This document shows, in pieces, positions 11,641 through 24,400 of a stretch of DNA of 64,000 nt. Where the stretch lies: the NCBI RefSeq assembly GCF_000499845.2, contig NC_023754.2:25144611-25208610 (forward strand), given 5' to 3'. The notes below the pieces were generated by a model. It was given only the letters and a program-made list of their open reading frames with translations. It made no database searches and was not told the origin of the DNA. Each line of letters opens with the position of its first letter. Position 1 is the first letter of the stretch. The DNA comes from Phaseolus vulgaris (taxonomy: Eukaryota; Streptophyta; Magnoliopsida; Fabales; Fabaceae). The translations under genes were made by a program, and so were the position numbers.

Positions 11641-13329
11641 GACTAAATACAATAGAGGTGCTGGATTTGATTGGTTTCACATGGTAAAAAGTAGAAACCA
11701 GAGAATAAAAAAGTAAGTGTTACTGGTTTTTTTTATTTATTTCTTTTCTATTTTCTTTGAAAGGAAGCATTAGAAATCTTTGTTTTATTATGTAATTTTA
11801 ATTTAATTTATTTTGAGATAGAAAACAGGTTACGTGGTGAATTTCTGACCTTTTTCTTTTTCTTAGGTTGAAATGCACCCTAAGGTTAAAACCATATTAG
11901 GAGGCATTTATCTAAGTTTAAAAGTTTTATTATTTGCTCGTTTTTGTGCTCTAACTTGCTTTAAATTAGTTTACATCATCAAGAATAAGTTTATGCATTA
12001 ACAACATGGATAGTTTTTATCGAGTTATTTAATCATAAATTGTTATATAAGATATTTTTTGCACCTTTTTATTTTTTATCTCAAAAATCATTTTAACAAT
12101 TTTTTTTCAGTCTTATTTTTATCCTTTTAAGAAAATGTTAAATAAAGTATAAGATGTTTATTGAATTTTAATATATTAAATGTTTTTACAATTGTAAAAT
12201 TTGGATCAGATTTACTTATCGACTTAGATATGAGCAATAAACCAGGTTAAATTGATGTTGAGATCGAAAATACAATAAACCGGTGGTTTTATTAATGTGA
12301 TATATTATTTACTTTTAAAATGTTTATAGAATCGTATTGTTGACTTTTTTTTAATTTGTGATATTATTAAGGTTTTTATTTTGAATATCAGTTATATGAT
12401 CTTTTAAAAATTAAAACTATAAAATATGAAATTTTCATATATTAATGATTTATTATATAATATTTTTTATTTAATCAATTTATTATATATTTATAATATA
12501 TTTTTTTTATTGTAGGCATTCATCTGTGATCCAACTTTCTGACTTACCTATCGACCTTGTACTTCAATAATTAAAATTAAATTGGTTTATACAATTCTGC
12601 ATATTTTTTTAGTCATTACATGACTAATAATAATATGAAGTTTCAAAATATATTGCGATAAATTTTTAATCGTTCAGAAATAATAAAAAATTAAAATACA
12701 TTTTTAATATATGTACTACGATCCGATAAATCCGTTCAATTTATATTTCCAAAACTTGATATTATATTAGAATTATATATTTAAATTTAAATATTTGCTA
12801 AAATTTATGTAAAAATAATTTTTCATACATAAATACAAGTTATATGACAATTTCATAAAAGATTAAAATTTCATAAAAGATTATCAACATAGATATATAA
12901 ATTCAAAAATAAAAAATATTTTATTTCCAATTTGTTCGACTCCTTATTTATTAGATTTTTACGGAGTTATTTAATCATAAATTGTTATATAAGATATTTT
13001 TTATCTCAAAAATCATTTTAACGAATTTTTTTTAATTGATTATCATTTGTTTTAATTGTTATGCATTCTTGTAAATGTTTTTACATTGAAGTATTTTTAA
13101 TTAAATTAAAACAACTTATCTAATTATTTATTAGATTTTAAATATTTATATCATTGTTTATCACATTCGTTTTTAAAAATTGCAAATTATTGAATATAAT
13201 GATAGTATTAAATATTTTAGTTAAAATATTTGCTCAGAAGACAGATCGCAACTTGGCAATGACGCAACCAAAAGCAAAAAGTGGGTGACTCTCTCTCTCT
13301 CTCGCGATTTTTGTGAAATCTTAATCGAC
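11641..13329. other. AT-rich spacer with an internal direct repeat; no gene seen
   Basis: A stretch of about 80 bp beginning GAGTTATTTAATCATAAATT occurs at about 12020-12105 and again at about 12963-13040, which indicates a local duplication about 940 bp apart. The last part contains the promoter and leader of the first PUX4 gene (a CT-rich stretch, TCTCTCTCTCTC, near 13290). Confidence 0.6.
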
Positions 13330-16300
13330 ATGGCCTCGCGGGACAACAAGAAGGCATCGAAGGCGTCGAGCAGCCGAGCCGGCAAAATTCGCACTCTCTC
13401 CGATCTGAATCGTCCTTCCGCCGATTCCGACAGCGACTCCGATGGCCCTCAGGAGTACTACACCGGCGGCGAGAAGAGGTTCTCTTCTTTCCCAATCCTT
13501 CTCCTCTCTTCTTCATTCATCTACTCATGCTTCAATTCTTGAATTTAATCAACCAACAGAACAGAATTAGAAACAACAAAAAGCGTTTTATCGATATTAC
13601 TCAGTTTATTTTTAAGTCCACACTATAGAAACTCGAACAACTTAATATATCATTTTGTGTGCATTAATTTCTTGTATACATTTTTCCTCGCCAATTATTA
13701 CTGTAAAGATTGGTAGAGTTGACTTACATCAAGCTGGCGTACCACCAGCCCAAGAACTAGGCTAGATTTTGGGAACAGTTTTTTTGGATCATATAAAATT
13801 TAGGATTATTTATGTTTATTTGAATTTAGAATTTCCATTGTGCTTGCATTTTTGCTTTTGTCTTCCAAATTTTAACTGTTATTGTTTTGTTTATATGACT
13901 GTAAGTTGTGACTGTTTTGTGTGTGTTGATTGACAACCTTGGTTAGCATTTACATTTTGTTGAAGATCCCATTTCGATTCATTGGTTATGGCACCCACAA
14001 ATATCTAATCCCGAACACGTTCGAGATGTTTATTTCTCGGTGTGAGGGTTGTGTTCCATATTTACATGAGTGACCAAATTATAATATGCAAGTGGAACTC
14101 GAACCTAGAGGTTGAGTTAGGCATAAAATAAAACCACTTTCTATGACATTTGTTGGCATACTGCTTTAGTGTTACACGGACAGATTTCTAAAACTGAAAT
14201 TAGTGATTAGATTTCAGCTTATCGCTCGTTTGTGTTACTGTTGAAACTGGTGTAGATTCTGATGCAAGTTCAATGCATAAGCAACAGGAGTCTTCCGGAA
14301 ATGTAAGTTGGGGCCAGTGAATGGTAACACAAATATGCACGTATTCTTTGACACTTTACTAGTGTAAAGTGGTTTAAGATTTTTATACCACTCATTTTTT
14401 GTTGAAGATTTGAAAACTTATCTTAAGGCATTAACAGAAATAAAATCATGCTTGTAACTGGAGGTTTTGAACTTTTACTTTGAAGCTGTTCTGCTTAAAG
14501 TACGGCCCCTTTCTTCTGGTATATAGATGTTGATTTTTCGAAACCCATTCAGATCCTTCTCAGCTAGTTAAAGAATGGGACAATAAGAAGGAAAAAAGAA
14601 AAAACACAAAAGTGGTGTGTATTAGCATTTGGTGATTTGTTTTATGTTCCAAGCAGACAGTATCTTTACTCTTCCCTTCCCTTTGATAGCCTTCAAAGTC
14701 TATAACGATTAGTATAGAATTTTATATTATGACTTTAAGCATTGTCCACTTGATGATTGCTTTAAGCTGGTTTAAGTTCACAATATTTGAATTTATCAAA
14801 ATAAAAGCTAAATAGCTTGAACATATAGATAGGGATAGCTATGTGTATATATTTTTAGTGATATTTTCATATTGTATGTAATGTATTCAATTTTAAGCTG
14901 TGTTTGGATGGGTGAAGCAAAATGAAATAAGATATTCAACCAATTTTGAGATTGTTAGGGATGGGAACCAAAATTGCCTTACCGTTTTATTACTCATAAT
15001 TTCCGTACTCTCTAATGTAGAGGTTTCTAAGAGGGTATAATTTGAGGTTAGTCTTCAATAATTTCAACCCAACACCTTAACCTTTTTGCTATAAGTAAAC
15101 ATATCAAAAGGACAATTCTAGAAGGAGAATTTGTAATATATTGACTTGGGTAATTATTATTTTTACTTTCAAACAAAGGAAAGGGGATCCCCACCATCAT
15201 TCATTAAAAGTTTCAAATAATAGAGTGGTACCATTTCATCCAATTCCAACAGATTCCACTTAATCCTCTTCAAAATTTACAAATGTAGCTGTATGCTTTG
15301 CTTTTCTAGTTCATCAAGCACCTTACAATGAAAAATCACTTTGATTTTCTTGATAGAATGTGTTTCACATTTGGAATTTGTTAAAGTTACTGGTGTCTGT
15401 TTTTCAAGAGATTTACAGTGCATACATCAGTTCTGCTGATTTTTTAATTTGATTCTTTTCTATTGAGTATTGATTCTGCTGATTTTAACCATCATACATT
15501 ATATCTCCAGTGGAATGCTAGTCCAGGATCCTTCAAAGGGAAATGACGTGGATGCAATTTTTCATCAAGCCAGGCAACTTGGTGCTGTTGAGAGGCCTCT
15601 TGATCAGCTTCAGGAGCCTCCAAGGTCAACTAGCTTTACTGGAACTGGCAGGTTACTCTCGGGGGAAACTGCACAATCTACTACTAATCAGCAACCTGAG
15701 GCTGTTGTTCACAACATTGTTTTCTGGAGTAATGGTTTTACTGTAAATGATGGACCTTTGAGGAGATTGGATGATCCTGAAAATGCCTCATTTCTAGAGG
15801 TGATGCTATTTAAGATTCTGATTCCATTAGTGGCAAAATAATTCAGAAATATATATTAAGGTAGTGTTCCAGGAAAGGCAAATCCTGATTTTGGAGGATT
15901 GAGTTTTTGGTGAGCATTTTTCAGGAAATAGGGTAATATCTTAACAAATTCCACTTACATTGTGGTGAAAATTATTTAAATTCTTTCTGAAATTCAGTAT
16001 ATTTTATTATATAAGTATTTTGTCAGTTGCTTTCATAATTTATTTCCAGACTGTGTAAGAACGGTGCCCCAGAAATGGTTTTGTTGTGCTTAATGATATT
16101 TGCTTCTTTTTAATGCAGAGCATAAAAAAATCCGAGTGTCCCAAAGAGCTTGAACCTGCAGATAGGAGGTCATCTGTTAACGTCAACCTCATAAGGAGGA
16201 ATGAGAACTATCCTGTGAGGTTTCTATCTGAGTTTTTTCATTTATCTCTGTCCGATTTATGTTAAACCGCACTGTATTTTGTTGACATTGTTTACTAGTT

Positions 16301-16806
16301 TTGGAGCTTTTTAACTCTGACATTTTGAAATGCAATACGGGTCTTTTGTTATGCATAATTTCTTGAGTCTGAAATCAAACACGCCCAGTGTGTAAATTAT
16401 AAGTGCATTTGGTCATTGCTTACAGGAACCCGAAAGGCAGCATGTTCCATTTCAGGGAGTGGGGAGAACACTTGGAAGCAGCTCTACATCAGTGGCTCCT
16501 GACCCAACTACTGCCTTAACACCTCCAACCACGGCTCCAACTCCTTCTGCAGGCCTGGTTGTTGATCAATCACTGCCATCAACCTCAATACAAGTCAGGT
16601 TGGCTGATGGAACCCGCTTGATATCACATTTTAATCATCACCACGTGATCAGTGACATCCGTGCCTTCATTGATGCATCTCGACCTGGTGGTCGGCAAAA
16701 TTATCAACTTCAGATGATGGGTTTCCCCCCAAAGGTTCTAACCGATGAAACTCAGAACATAGAGCAGGCAGGACTTGCAAATTCAGTTGTCATACAGAAA
16801 TTCTAG
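13330..16806 (+). CDS. PUX4: PUX4-type SEP-UBX domain protein, copy 1 (CDC48/p97 cofactor)
   Basis: Exons: 13330-13478, 15511-15799, 16119-16214, 16426-16806; 304 aa, close to the length of Arabidopsis PUX4. An acidic Ser-Asp stretch (about 32-38) precedes a SEP domain at about 115-178 ([21 protein letters not shown]). After a Thr/Pro/Ala-rich linker comes a C-terminal UBX domain at 233-304 with the GFPPK loop, as in p47-type proteins. The UBX domain docks on the N-domain of the AAA+ segregase CDC48 and the SEP domain is characteristic of the p47/Shp1 family, so the expected role is guiding or restraining CDC48 in ubiquitin-dependent disassembly in the cytosol and nucleus. A canonical N-terminal UBA domain is not visible, consistent with a short plant PUX. 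It is one of a tandem pair with 18103-21449. Confidence 0.93.
13985..14150. mobile_element. Small insertion in intron 1 of PUX4 copy 1
   Basis: Intron 1 of the two PUX4 copies can be aligned. The block from about GGTTATGGCACCCACAAATA to about GGCATAAAATAAAACC is present only in copy 1; alignment resumes at GGCATACTGCTTTAG (copy 2: CGCATACTGCTTTGA). The block contains a CGAACACGTTCGAGATG palindrome and a TTCTCGGTGTGAGGG motif that look like a non-autonomous LTR (TRIM-like) fragment. The boundaries are approximate. Confidence 0.45.
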
Positions 16807-18102
16807 CAGACTGCTGTTTCATATTGGCTCTTACCGGTTAATTGCTGCATTGAAAGGATGCAGTTTTATTGGGGGATTGTAGAGGTGAGGTACTTTTATT
16901 TCCATAAAGTCAAAAACATATAGAACTGCCCTACTGTTGGGGGAACATTTTCTTTTTGTTGCTCAATGTTTACCAAGTAATCTTATTTGCTTTTTTTGTT
17001 TTGGACCTAATTCTCTATGCTATGATGATTGTGGCGTGTCCTCTTTCTGGGCCTAGTGACTGAACTCGAGATTATATTGAAAGACTTCACTGAAATATAT
17101 CGTAACCCCCGAAAGCAGTTTTTGAAAATGTCGTAACGACTACCATCTCTGTTTATATTATATTATATTTCTTCTGAAGCTAACAAACAGGTGTGGTTAT
17201 CTTACTAGAAATTTGGAAAGATTTTTAAAATGTGGTTTTAATTCTAAATTGTGTAAACACTAAACCTAAAGGTGGATGGATATATATAATTGCACAATAA
17301 TTTTTTTTTCAATTGTTAATAATGTATATAAATTTGTTAACGTTTTAAAAATAACTTTGTTCCAAGTTTACCAACAAAAATTTTATAAAAAATATAAAAT
17401 TATTTAATCATTACATATTCATTGAAGTTTTTCTATATTTATATTAGTGCATATAATTCAATTTGAATTAGATTATATCATATTTATAAAATCAAATTCA
17501 TAAATCAATTCAATCAAACAAAGAAAAGTTCAATTATTTGTTCCAAGTTTACCAATAAAAGATTTATAAAAAATATAAAATTATTTAATCATTACATATT
17601 CATTGAAGTTTTTCTATATTTATATTAGTGCATATAATTCAATTTGAATTAGATTATATCATATTTATAAAATCAAATTCATAAAGAAATGTTCAATCAA
17701 TTACATTATATTTAAAAATGATTTATACTGTAAGAAAAAATTCGTTACAGTACTCATAATTAAAAAGGTTTACAGTGAGTACTAACGAATTATAGTCTGA
17801 TTAATAATCAATAGATTAGAAAATACAAATATATTGATGATATAAAATGTTATATTTTTTCATACAAAAAATTACTTTTAATTGACATTTAAAACAGTTG
17901 TGAGCAAAATAGAATTACATTTCTGCCTTGGGCTATCTTAAAAGTCAGGGATCAGAACTACTTGGCAGCAACGCAAAGACAAAGCTTTGTGTGTATAACA
18001 TGCCTCAGTCTCAGTCTTCGTCTTAGAGCCACACCATATACTCCCAGAAACACACACACACACTCTCTCCCTTGCGATTCGTTGTGTGAAATATTTGTAG
18101 GC
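16807..18102. other. Spacer between the tandem PUX4 genes
   Basis: The first part is the 3' UTR of copy 1, which resembles the corresponding region after copy 2 (both contain GCTCAATGTTTACCAAGTAATC). The middle holds a tandem duplication of about 180 bp, and the last 150 bp hold the leader of copy 2 with a CA microsatellite near 18050. No other gene is seen. Confidence 0.7.
17357..17695. repeat. Tandem duplication, period about 182 bp, two copies
   Basis: Copies begin at about 17358 and 17540 with GTTCCAAGTTTACCAA and continue almost identically through CATATTTATAAAATCAAATT. Both are extremely AT-rich. Confidence 0.85.
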
Positions 18103-19569
18103 ATGGCGTCACGGGACCACAAAAAGGCATCGAGCAGCCGAACAGGCAGAATTCGCACTCTCTCCGATCTGAACCGTCCCTCTGCCGATTCCGACAGCGA
18201 CTCCGATGGTCCTCAGGAGTACTACACCGGCGGGGAGAAGAGGTTCTCTTCTTTCCCGATCCTTCTCCTCCTTTCTTCGTTCATTAGCCTAACCCTCAAT
18301 TCTTGCATTCTATCACACCAACACAACAAAACTAAAAACTATTAATAAAGTTTTATCGATATCACTAGCTTTAATGTTAAGTCCCCATCTTAGAAACTCT
18401 AGAAACTTCTTAATATCGCACTCTATGTATAATATATTCCCTTACCGATTATTACTGTAAGAATTATTAGAGTTGACTTACAACAAGCTGGCGTATTTCC
18501 AGTCAATCAACTAGGTTAGATTTTCGGAACATTTTTTTAATCGTGCATGATTGAAATCAGAGTTGCAATTTTTTCTGATATGTTTCGTTTTGTCTTCTGA
18601 ATTCTAATGCGATGGTTTGGCGATGTTATTGGTTGCCTTAGCTTGGTATGATTATAGATTGTGACTTTTTTTGTTTGTGTTGATTGATGAGTTTCTTCCC
18701 CGTTTCTCTTGTTTGGGTTAACTTCATTGATCGCATACTGCTTTGATATTAAAGAGGAAGATTTCTCTAACAGGATTTAGTGATTAGGTTTCAGCTCAGC
18801 ACATGTTTGTGTTACTTTTGAAAATGCGGGTCATTCTAATTTAGGTTCCATGTGTGTTTAGTTTGGTGTTTTGTATTCTTGGAACCACGTTTGGGATGTA
18901 AAAAATGGAATTTATTCAAAGTAATTTTCGTTTTGAATATGAATCATGGATCCACTTTTGACTTAATCCGAACCTGACGTGAAACCATAAGTGCACTCAA
19001 TACATAAGTAATGATAGGGGTTTTTAGGAAGTTAGAGGCCAGTGAATGGTAAAAAACAGACATGCATTTATTCTTTTGCCCTTTTACCAGTATAAAGTGG
19101 TTTCAGATTTTTGTATAACTCATTTGGGTGAAGCATTTGGAAAACTTATCTTAAGGCATGAATAAAAGCAATAAATCATGCTTTTAGTGAGAGGTTTGTA
19201 ACCTTTACATTGAAGTTATTTTGCTTAAATTTGGGTTACTTTTTCTGGTATAGGTTTTGGGCTTTTGAAAACCATTCAGATTCATCTTAGCCAGTAAAAG
19301 AATGGGGCAAGAAAATGAAAAAAAAAATCTGATTTGTTTTATCATTTGGTGATTTTTTTTTCCAAACAGGAAATATCTTTACTCTTCCCAGGTTTTATGG
19401 CAATGCTTCTGCATTTTGATAGCCTTTGAAGTCTATAATGATTTGTTTAAACTTTATATCATAACTTCTAGTGTTTCCATGTGATGATTGCTATCAAATT
19501 ATATAGCTTAGTAGCTTGAAAATATAGATAGGGATAGCTATATTTTTAGTAATATTGTTTTATAGTATG

Positions 19570-19613
<44 letters not shown>

Positions 19614-21449
19614 GCATTTAAGCTGTGTTTGAATGGATAATCAACCCATTTTTAGAGTTTTTAAGGTAATGAAGTGGAATGGTTTAGGATGGGAACCCAA
19701 ACTACCTTACCACTCTTAACTTTCAAATTTCCCTACTCTCTCATTTAGAGGGTTTTGGATGGAATACTACTTTTTATATTTGGAGGCAGTTATCCATAAT
19801 TGTAATTTACTCCACTCAAGTAATTATCACCTTTACTTCCAAACAAAGGTAAGGGGATCCCCACCATACCCTCATTAAAAAATTTCAAATAGAGTGGTAC
19901 CTTACAAATAGAGTGCTTCATCCTCTTCAATATTTCCAAACATAGCTGTAAACTTAACTTCACCTGTATGCTTCTATAACCTCAAGCACCTTACAGACAG
20001 AAATCACTTTTGACTACCTTCGTTGAAAGTGTGACATTTGGATATTAAAATTACCGCTTTCACAATTTTCTGAAACATTTATTGATGCACACATCTGTCA
20101 TTTGATTTTATGAAAAATTTCTACAAAGTATTTAACCATTCTGCATTATATCTCCAGTGGAATGCTTGTCCAGGATCCTTCAAAGGGAAATGACGTGGAT
20201 GCAATTTTCAATCAAGCTAGGCAACTGGGCGCTGTTGAAAGGCCTCTTGATCAGCTTCAGGAGCCCCCAAGGTCAACTAGCTTTGCTGGAACTGGCAGGT
20301 TACTCTCAGGGGAAACTGCTGCACAGTCTACTACTAATCAGCAACCCGAGTCTGTTGTTCACAACATTGTTTTCTGGAGTAATGGTTTCACTGTAAATGA
20401 TGGACCTTTGAGGAGATTGGAAGACCCTGAAAATGCCTCATTTTTAGAGGTGATGGTATTTAGGATTCTGATTCCTTCATGGGTTGAGGGTAAAATGATT
20501 TGGAAGTAATGAGGTTGTGTTCCAGAAAATGCAAATTCTGATGTTAGAGGATTTAGATTTTGGTGGATAATGTTCAGGAAATAATGAAACACCGTAACAA
20601 ATTTCTCATACAATTCACCTTTTTATTTTCATTTTCAGAAATCAAGCATATTTTAAGTATTCTATCAGTTGCTTTCATAATTTAATGGCCATGTAAGAAT
20701 GCTACCGCAGAGACATGTTTGGGTTACTATTACTTTCTTACTGGTTACATAAAATGGTTTCTTTGTGCTTAATGATATTTGCTATTTTCAATGCAGAGCA
20801 TAAAAAAATCTGAGTGTCCCAAAGAGCTTGAACCTGCAGATAGGAGGTCATCTGTTAATGTTAACCTCATAAGGAGGAACGAGAACTATCCTGTAAGTTT
20901 CCTGTTAGTTTTTGTCCAATTTACTATTAAACCACAATGAATTTACTCTTGGAGCTTTTGAACTTCTGCATTTTGAAAAGCAATGCAATCTTGTTGTACA
21001 TAATTACTGGCTTCTGAAATCGAACATGCCCATTGTGTAAATTATAAGTAACTTGGTTATGCTTACAGGAACCCGTAAAGCAGTCTGTTCCCTTTCAGGG
21101 AGTGGGAAGAACTCTTGGAAGCAGCTCTACATCAGTGGCTCCTGACCCAACTGCTGCCTTAACACCTCCAACCACAGCGCCAACTCCTTCTGCAGGCCTG
21201 GTTGTTGATCAATCACTGCCATCAACCTCAATACAAGTCAGGCTGGCTGATGGAACCCGCTTGATATCACATTTTAATCTTCACCACGTGATCAGTGACA
21301 TTCGTGCCTTCATTGATGCATCTCGACCTGGTGGTCGGCAGAATTATCAACTTCAGATGATGGGTTTCCCTCCAAAGGTTCTAACTGATGAAACTAAGAC
21401 CATAGAACAGGCTGGACTGGCAAATTCAGTTGTCATACAGAAATTCTAG
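18103..21449 (+). CDS. PUX4: PUX4-type SEP-UBX domain protein, copy 2 (CDC48/p97 cofactor)
   Basis: Exons: 18103-18242, 20158-20449, 20797-20892, 21069-21449; 302 aa. Intron positions and phases equal those of copy 1. It differs from copy 1 by about fifteen substitutions, loss of three residues in the N-terminal Lys-Ala-Ser stretch and gain of one Ala after the ETA of the linker, so it is about 95% identical. SEP domain about 113-176, UBX about 231-302. Both copies keep all domain residues and have no breaks, so both look functional. Introns are alignable but diverged and carry different insertions, which indicates a DNA-level tandem duplication that is not very recent. Expected role as for copy 1. 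Confidence 0.93.
19576..19610. repeat. TA dinucleotide microsatellite in intron 1 of PUX4 copy 2
   Basis: About 17 perfect TA units, absent from the aligned position in copy 1. Confidence 0.9.
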
Positions 21450-24400
21450 CAGACTGCTTTTTCATGGTATTAGTCTTTACTGGTTAAATGCTGCATTGAA
21501 GGTGTCCAGTTTTATAGGGACATTGTAGAGATGAGGTACTGTTATTACCATAAAGTAAAAAACAGATAGGAATATCCCCCAGTGTTGGGGGACATTTTGC
21601 TTTTGTTGCTCAATGTTTACCAAGTAATCAGTTTGCTTTAGAAACAGTTTGGATGGCTTTGCTTTGGACATTCTATATGCTATGATAATTCTGTTGTGTC
21701 CTCTTTCTAGCTGGGCCTAGTCACTGAACTTTCATATTATTGAACACTTCACTGAAATATAGGATAATCCTCGGTCACTCAATTCAGTTTTTGAAAATGT
21801 GCTACCAACTACCAATTTTGGTTATACTATTGCTTCTAATTGCAGGACACATTTACATACACACATATATACAGGGCTAGTATATATATAATCCAATGAT
21901 TTTAGGAGAAGCAATATTGAATAGAGAAAGTTTCATTTTTTTGTCTCATTTAGTTGAAAGGAAAGCAAAACAACCTGTATATGATTGCATCATATTTACA
22001 TTTATTTTTATTCATTCACATATATTGTCATTTTGTCCTTATATATATGATTCCAAAGAAAACTGTAAATAAGGACAATTAGACGCTTCACTGTCCAATA
22101 TATGATCGTTAAAATTATAATCTTTTTTCATCTTTGAGAATCAGTTTGTATTTTTTTATTTATTTTGCTTTCATTTTCAAAAGGAATCCGTATTTGAAAT
22201 ACATTTTAACAACCATTCTGATTCTATTATTGAAATGTATGATTTGATGTATGTTTATAATTGGCGTTTAAGAAGCTAGGTTATGCTAATAGTAACTGTA
22301 ACCTTCATTATTCTGGAAAGGTTATTCTCTGTGCCGGAGTTTGTTGGTCGCGAGGAAGTTATGTCCCTTGAAATTTTTTAATTTTTTAAAAATCATGTAC
22401 AGAGAAGGCATATAGAGTATAATTTTTTTTAGAGTAAAAAGTGTAAATATAATTTAAAAAATTAAATATGAATCATGCGAGTGAGAAAAATGTAATATGC
22501 AATTATTTTAAATTTTGTTTTGTATTCATACTATTGTATTTAATTATCTGCATAAAGATCTAATCATTAATATTTGTTCTGATCAATATGATCTTATCTC
22601 TCACACAACAACAATAATGAGAATTTTTATCTCTAAATGTTAATATTATTAGGAATATATGTTTTATGTATTGTAATTTTCTAACTACAAATTTTCTTTT
22701 AAGTTTTATATATTTTTTACTTAAATATGTTTTTTTATTACTTTTGCAATTATACTGATTTTTATTGTAATTTATGCAAAAAGTTAAAGAAGTTCAAATA
22801 GGTTTAAAGAATAATGAATAAAGAGAGAAATGAAGTTCAAAAGAAGGATTTCAAGAATAATAAATATAGGTGGAAAAGTAGGATTGAAACAGCATATGTG
22901 GGGGTGTAAAAACAGGGTTTAAGGGGAGTATAAATGCTAATTAAAAAATAATTTAGGGGCGCTTAGAGAGGCCAAGTATAAATAGCAATTACCCAACCCA
23001 AAAGAGTACGCAATAACCCAAACTGAATTACGAAGTAACACCATCGGCAGCGCCAGCGGCCCATTTTAATCTTGCTCCGGTGGTAATGTTTAGGCCCTAA
23101 ATACTAACGAGTGCTAAGTTATGTTGCTCCCCAAAGGCATTTTGCAAAGAAAATGTTAACAATATATATTTTTATCACTCATTAAAATTTAAATTTGTGA
23201 GTTTCACTGCTTATTTAAGGACTTTTCTGATTATACGATTTTCAATAATTTTCAACTAATGAGAAAGTGAGTGTTAAAAAAGTGTGTTATGACTCCTCTT
23301 ATCAAATTTCATTCAAGTGGTGTGACATGACACATACCAGACACAAAAATAAAAGCTAGAAACCTAAAAATGTTGCAGCCATTCAAAAGAACAACAAAGG
23401 ATATTCATTGTGAAAATAATTGTGAAAGGCGTAATAAAATCCTGACCATTTTCTTTCGTCCAACCAGACAGAGATTAAGATTTGAATTGGAAATAAAGGT
23501 GAATGTCTTGGGAACAATGTCTACTAACCACAATCTAGTATTGGAACCTCAAAAGATGTTGAAGAGAAGAAGACCCAAAAGGCACACTATTAGCTATTAG
23601 AGCCATTCCATTTGGCAGAAAAGGTAGATAGATATGCTTAGGAGAAAAAGCAAGATTTGATTTATGTTGGAAAATTGTGAGCCAAACACTAGTGATGAAA
23701 TATCAATTACACATCGCACCAACTTTTGAAGTAGCAAGGTGCCTTCTGACTAAGTGAAATAAATTAACCATATGAAGATAGTAAAGATGGATGGAAGAAG
23801 GTACTAACATGTGGGGACTTTTCTCCTTATCATCTTCTGTGGTGTATAGATAATGTGCAATTGCAAAGGTGCCATGGACCCACCACTCCTTTCTCATCAT
23901 TTATTCTTCTACCAAACTCTTCTTAGATAATTTAATAATCTTCTTAATTAATACTATATCATATACCTAAACCAGGGAAAAGCCAAATGTTTGGTTTGGT
24001 GCATATAATTCTATCCCTCCACTTTTCTTTAATATCATAGGAGAAGACATTATTTGAATATGGAATCAAACCTTCAAATTGAGGTTCAAGAACTGTAGTT
24101 TTATTTGTTGGGGCTTAAAGGTTGATAAACATATAAAAAAAATGTAAAACAAGAAAAAAACACACACACACACAAAAAAATCAAATCAAATTAAATCATA
24201 TTAATATTATACATTTTGCTTTGGATCGGTTTTCTATTATAAAATTATTAAAAATAATTACAGAAAATTTTAAAAGCACTTATTACAAGAAAATTGCAAA
24301 AGCATCTTTCTTGGTGAAAAGTTGTAAAAACACTTTTTTGATTGTAAATTTTTTTTTTTAAATATTAAATAATAAAGAAATGTTAAAAGGAAAGATATGT

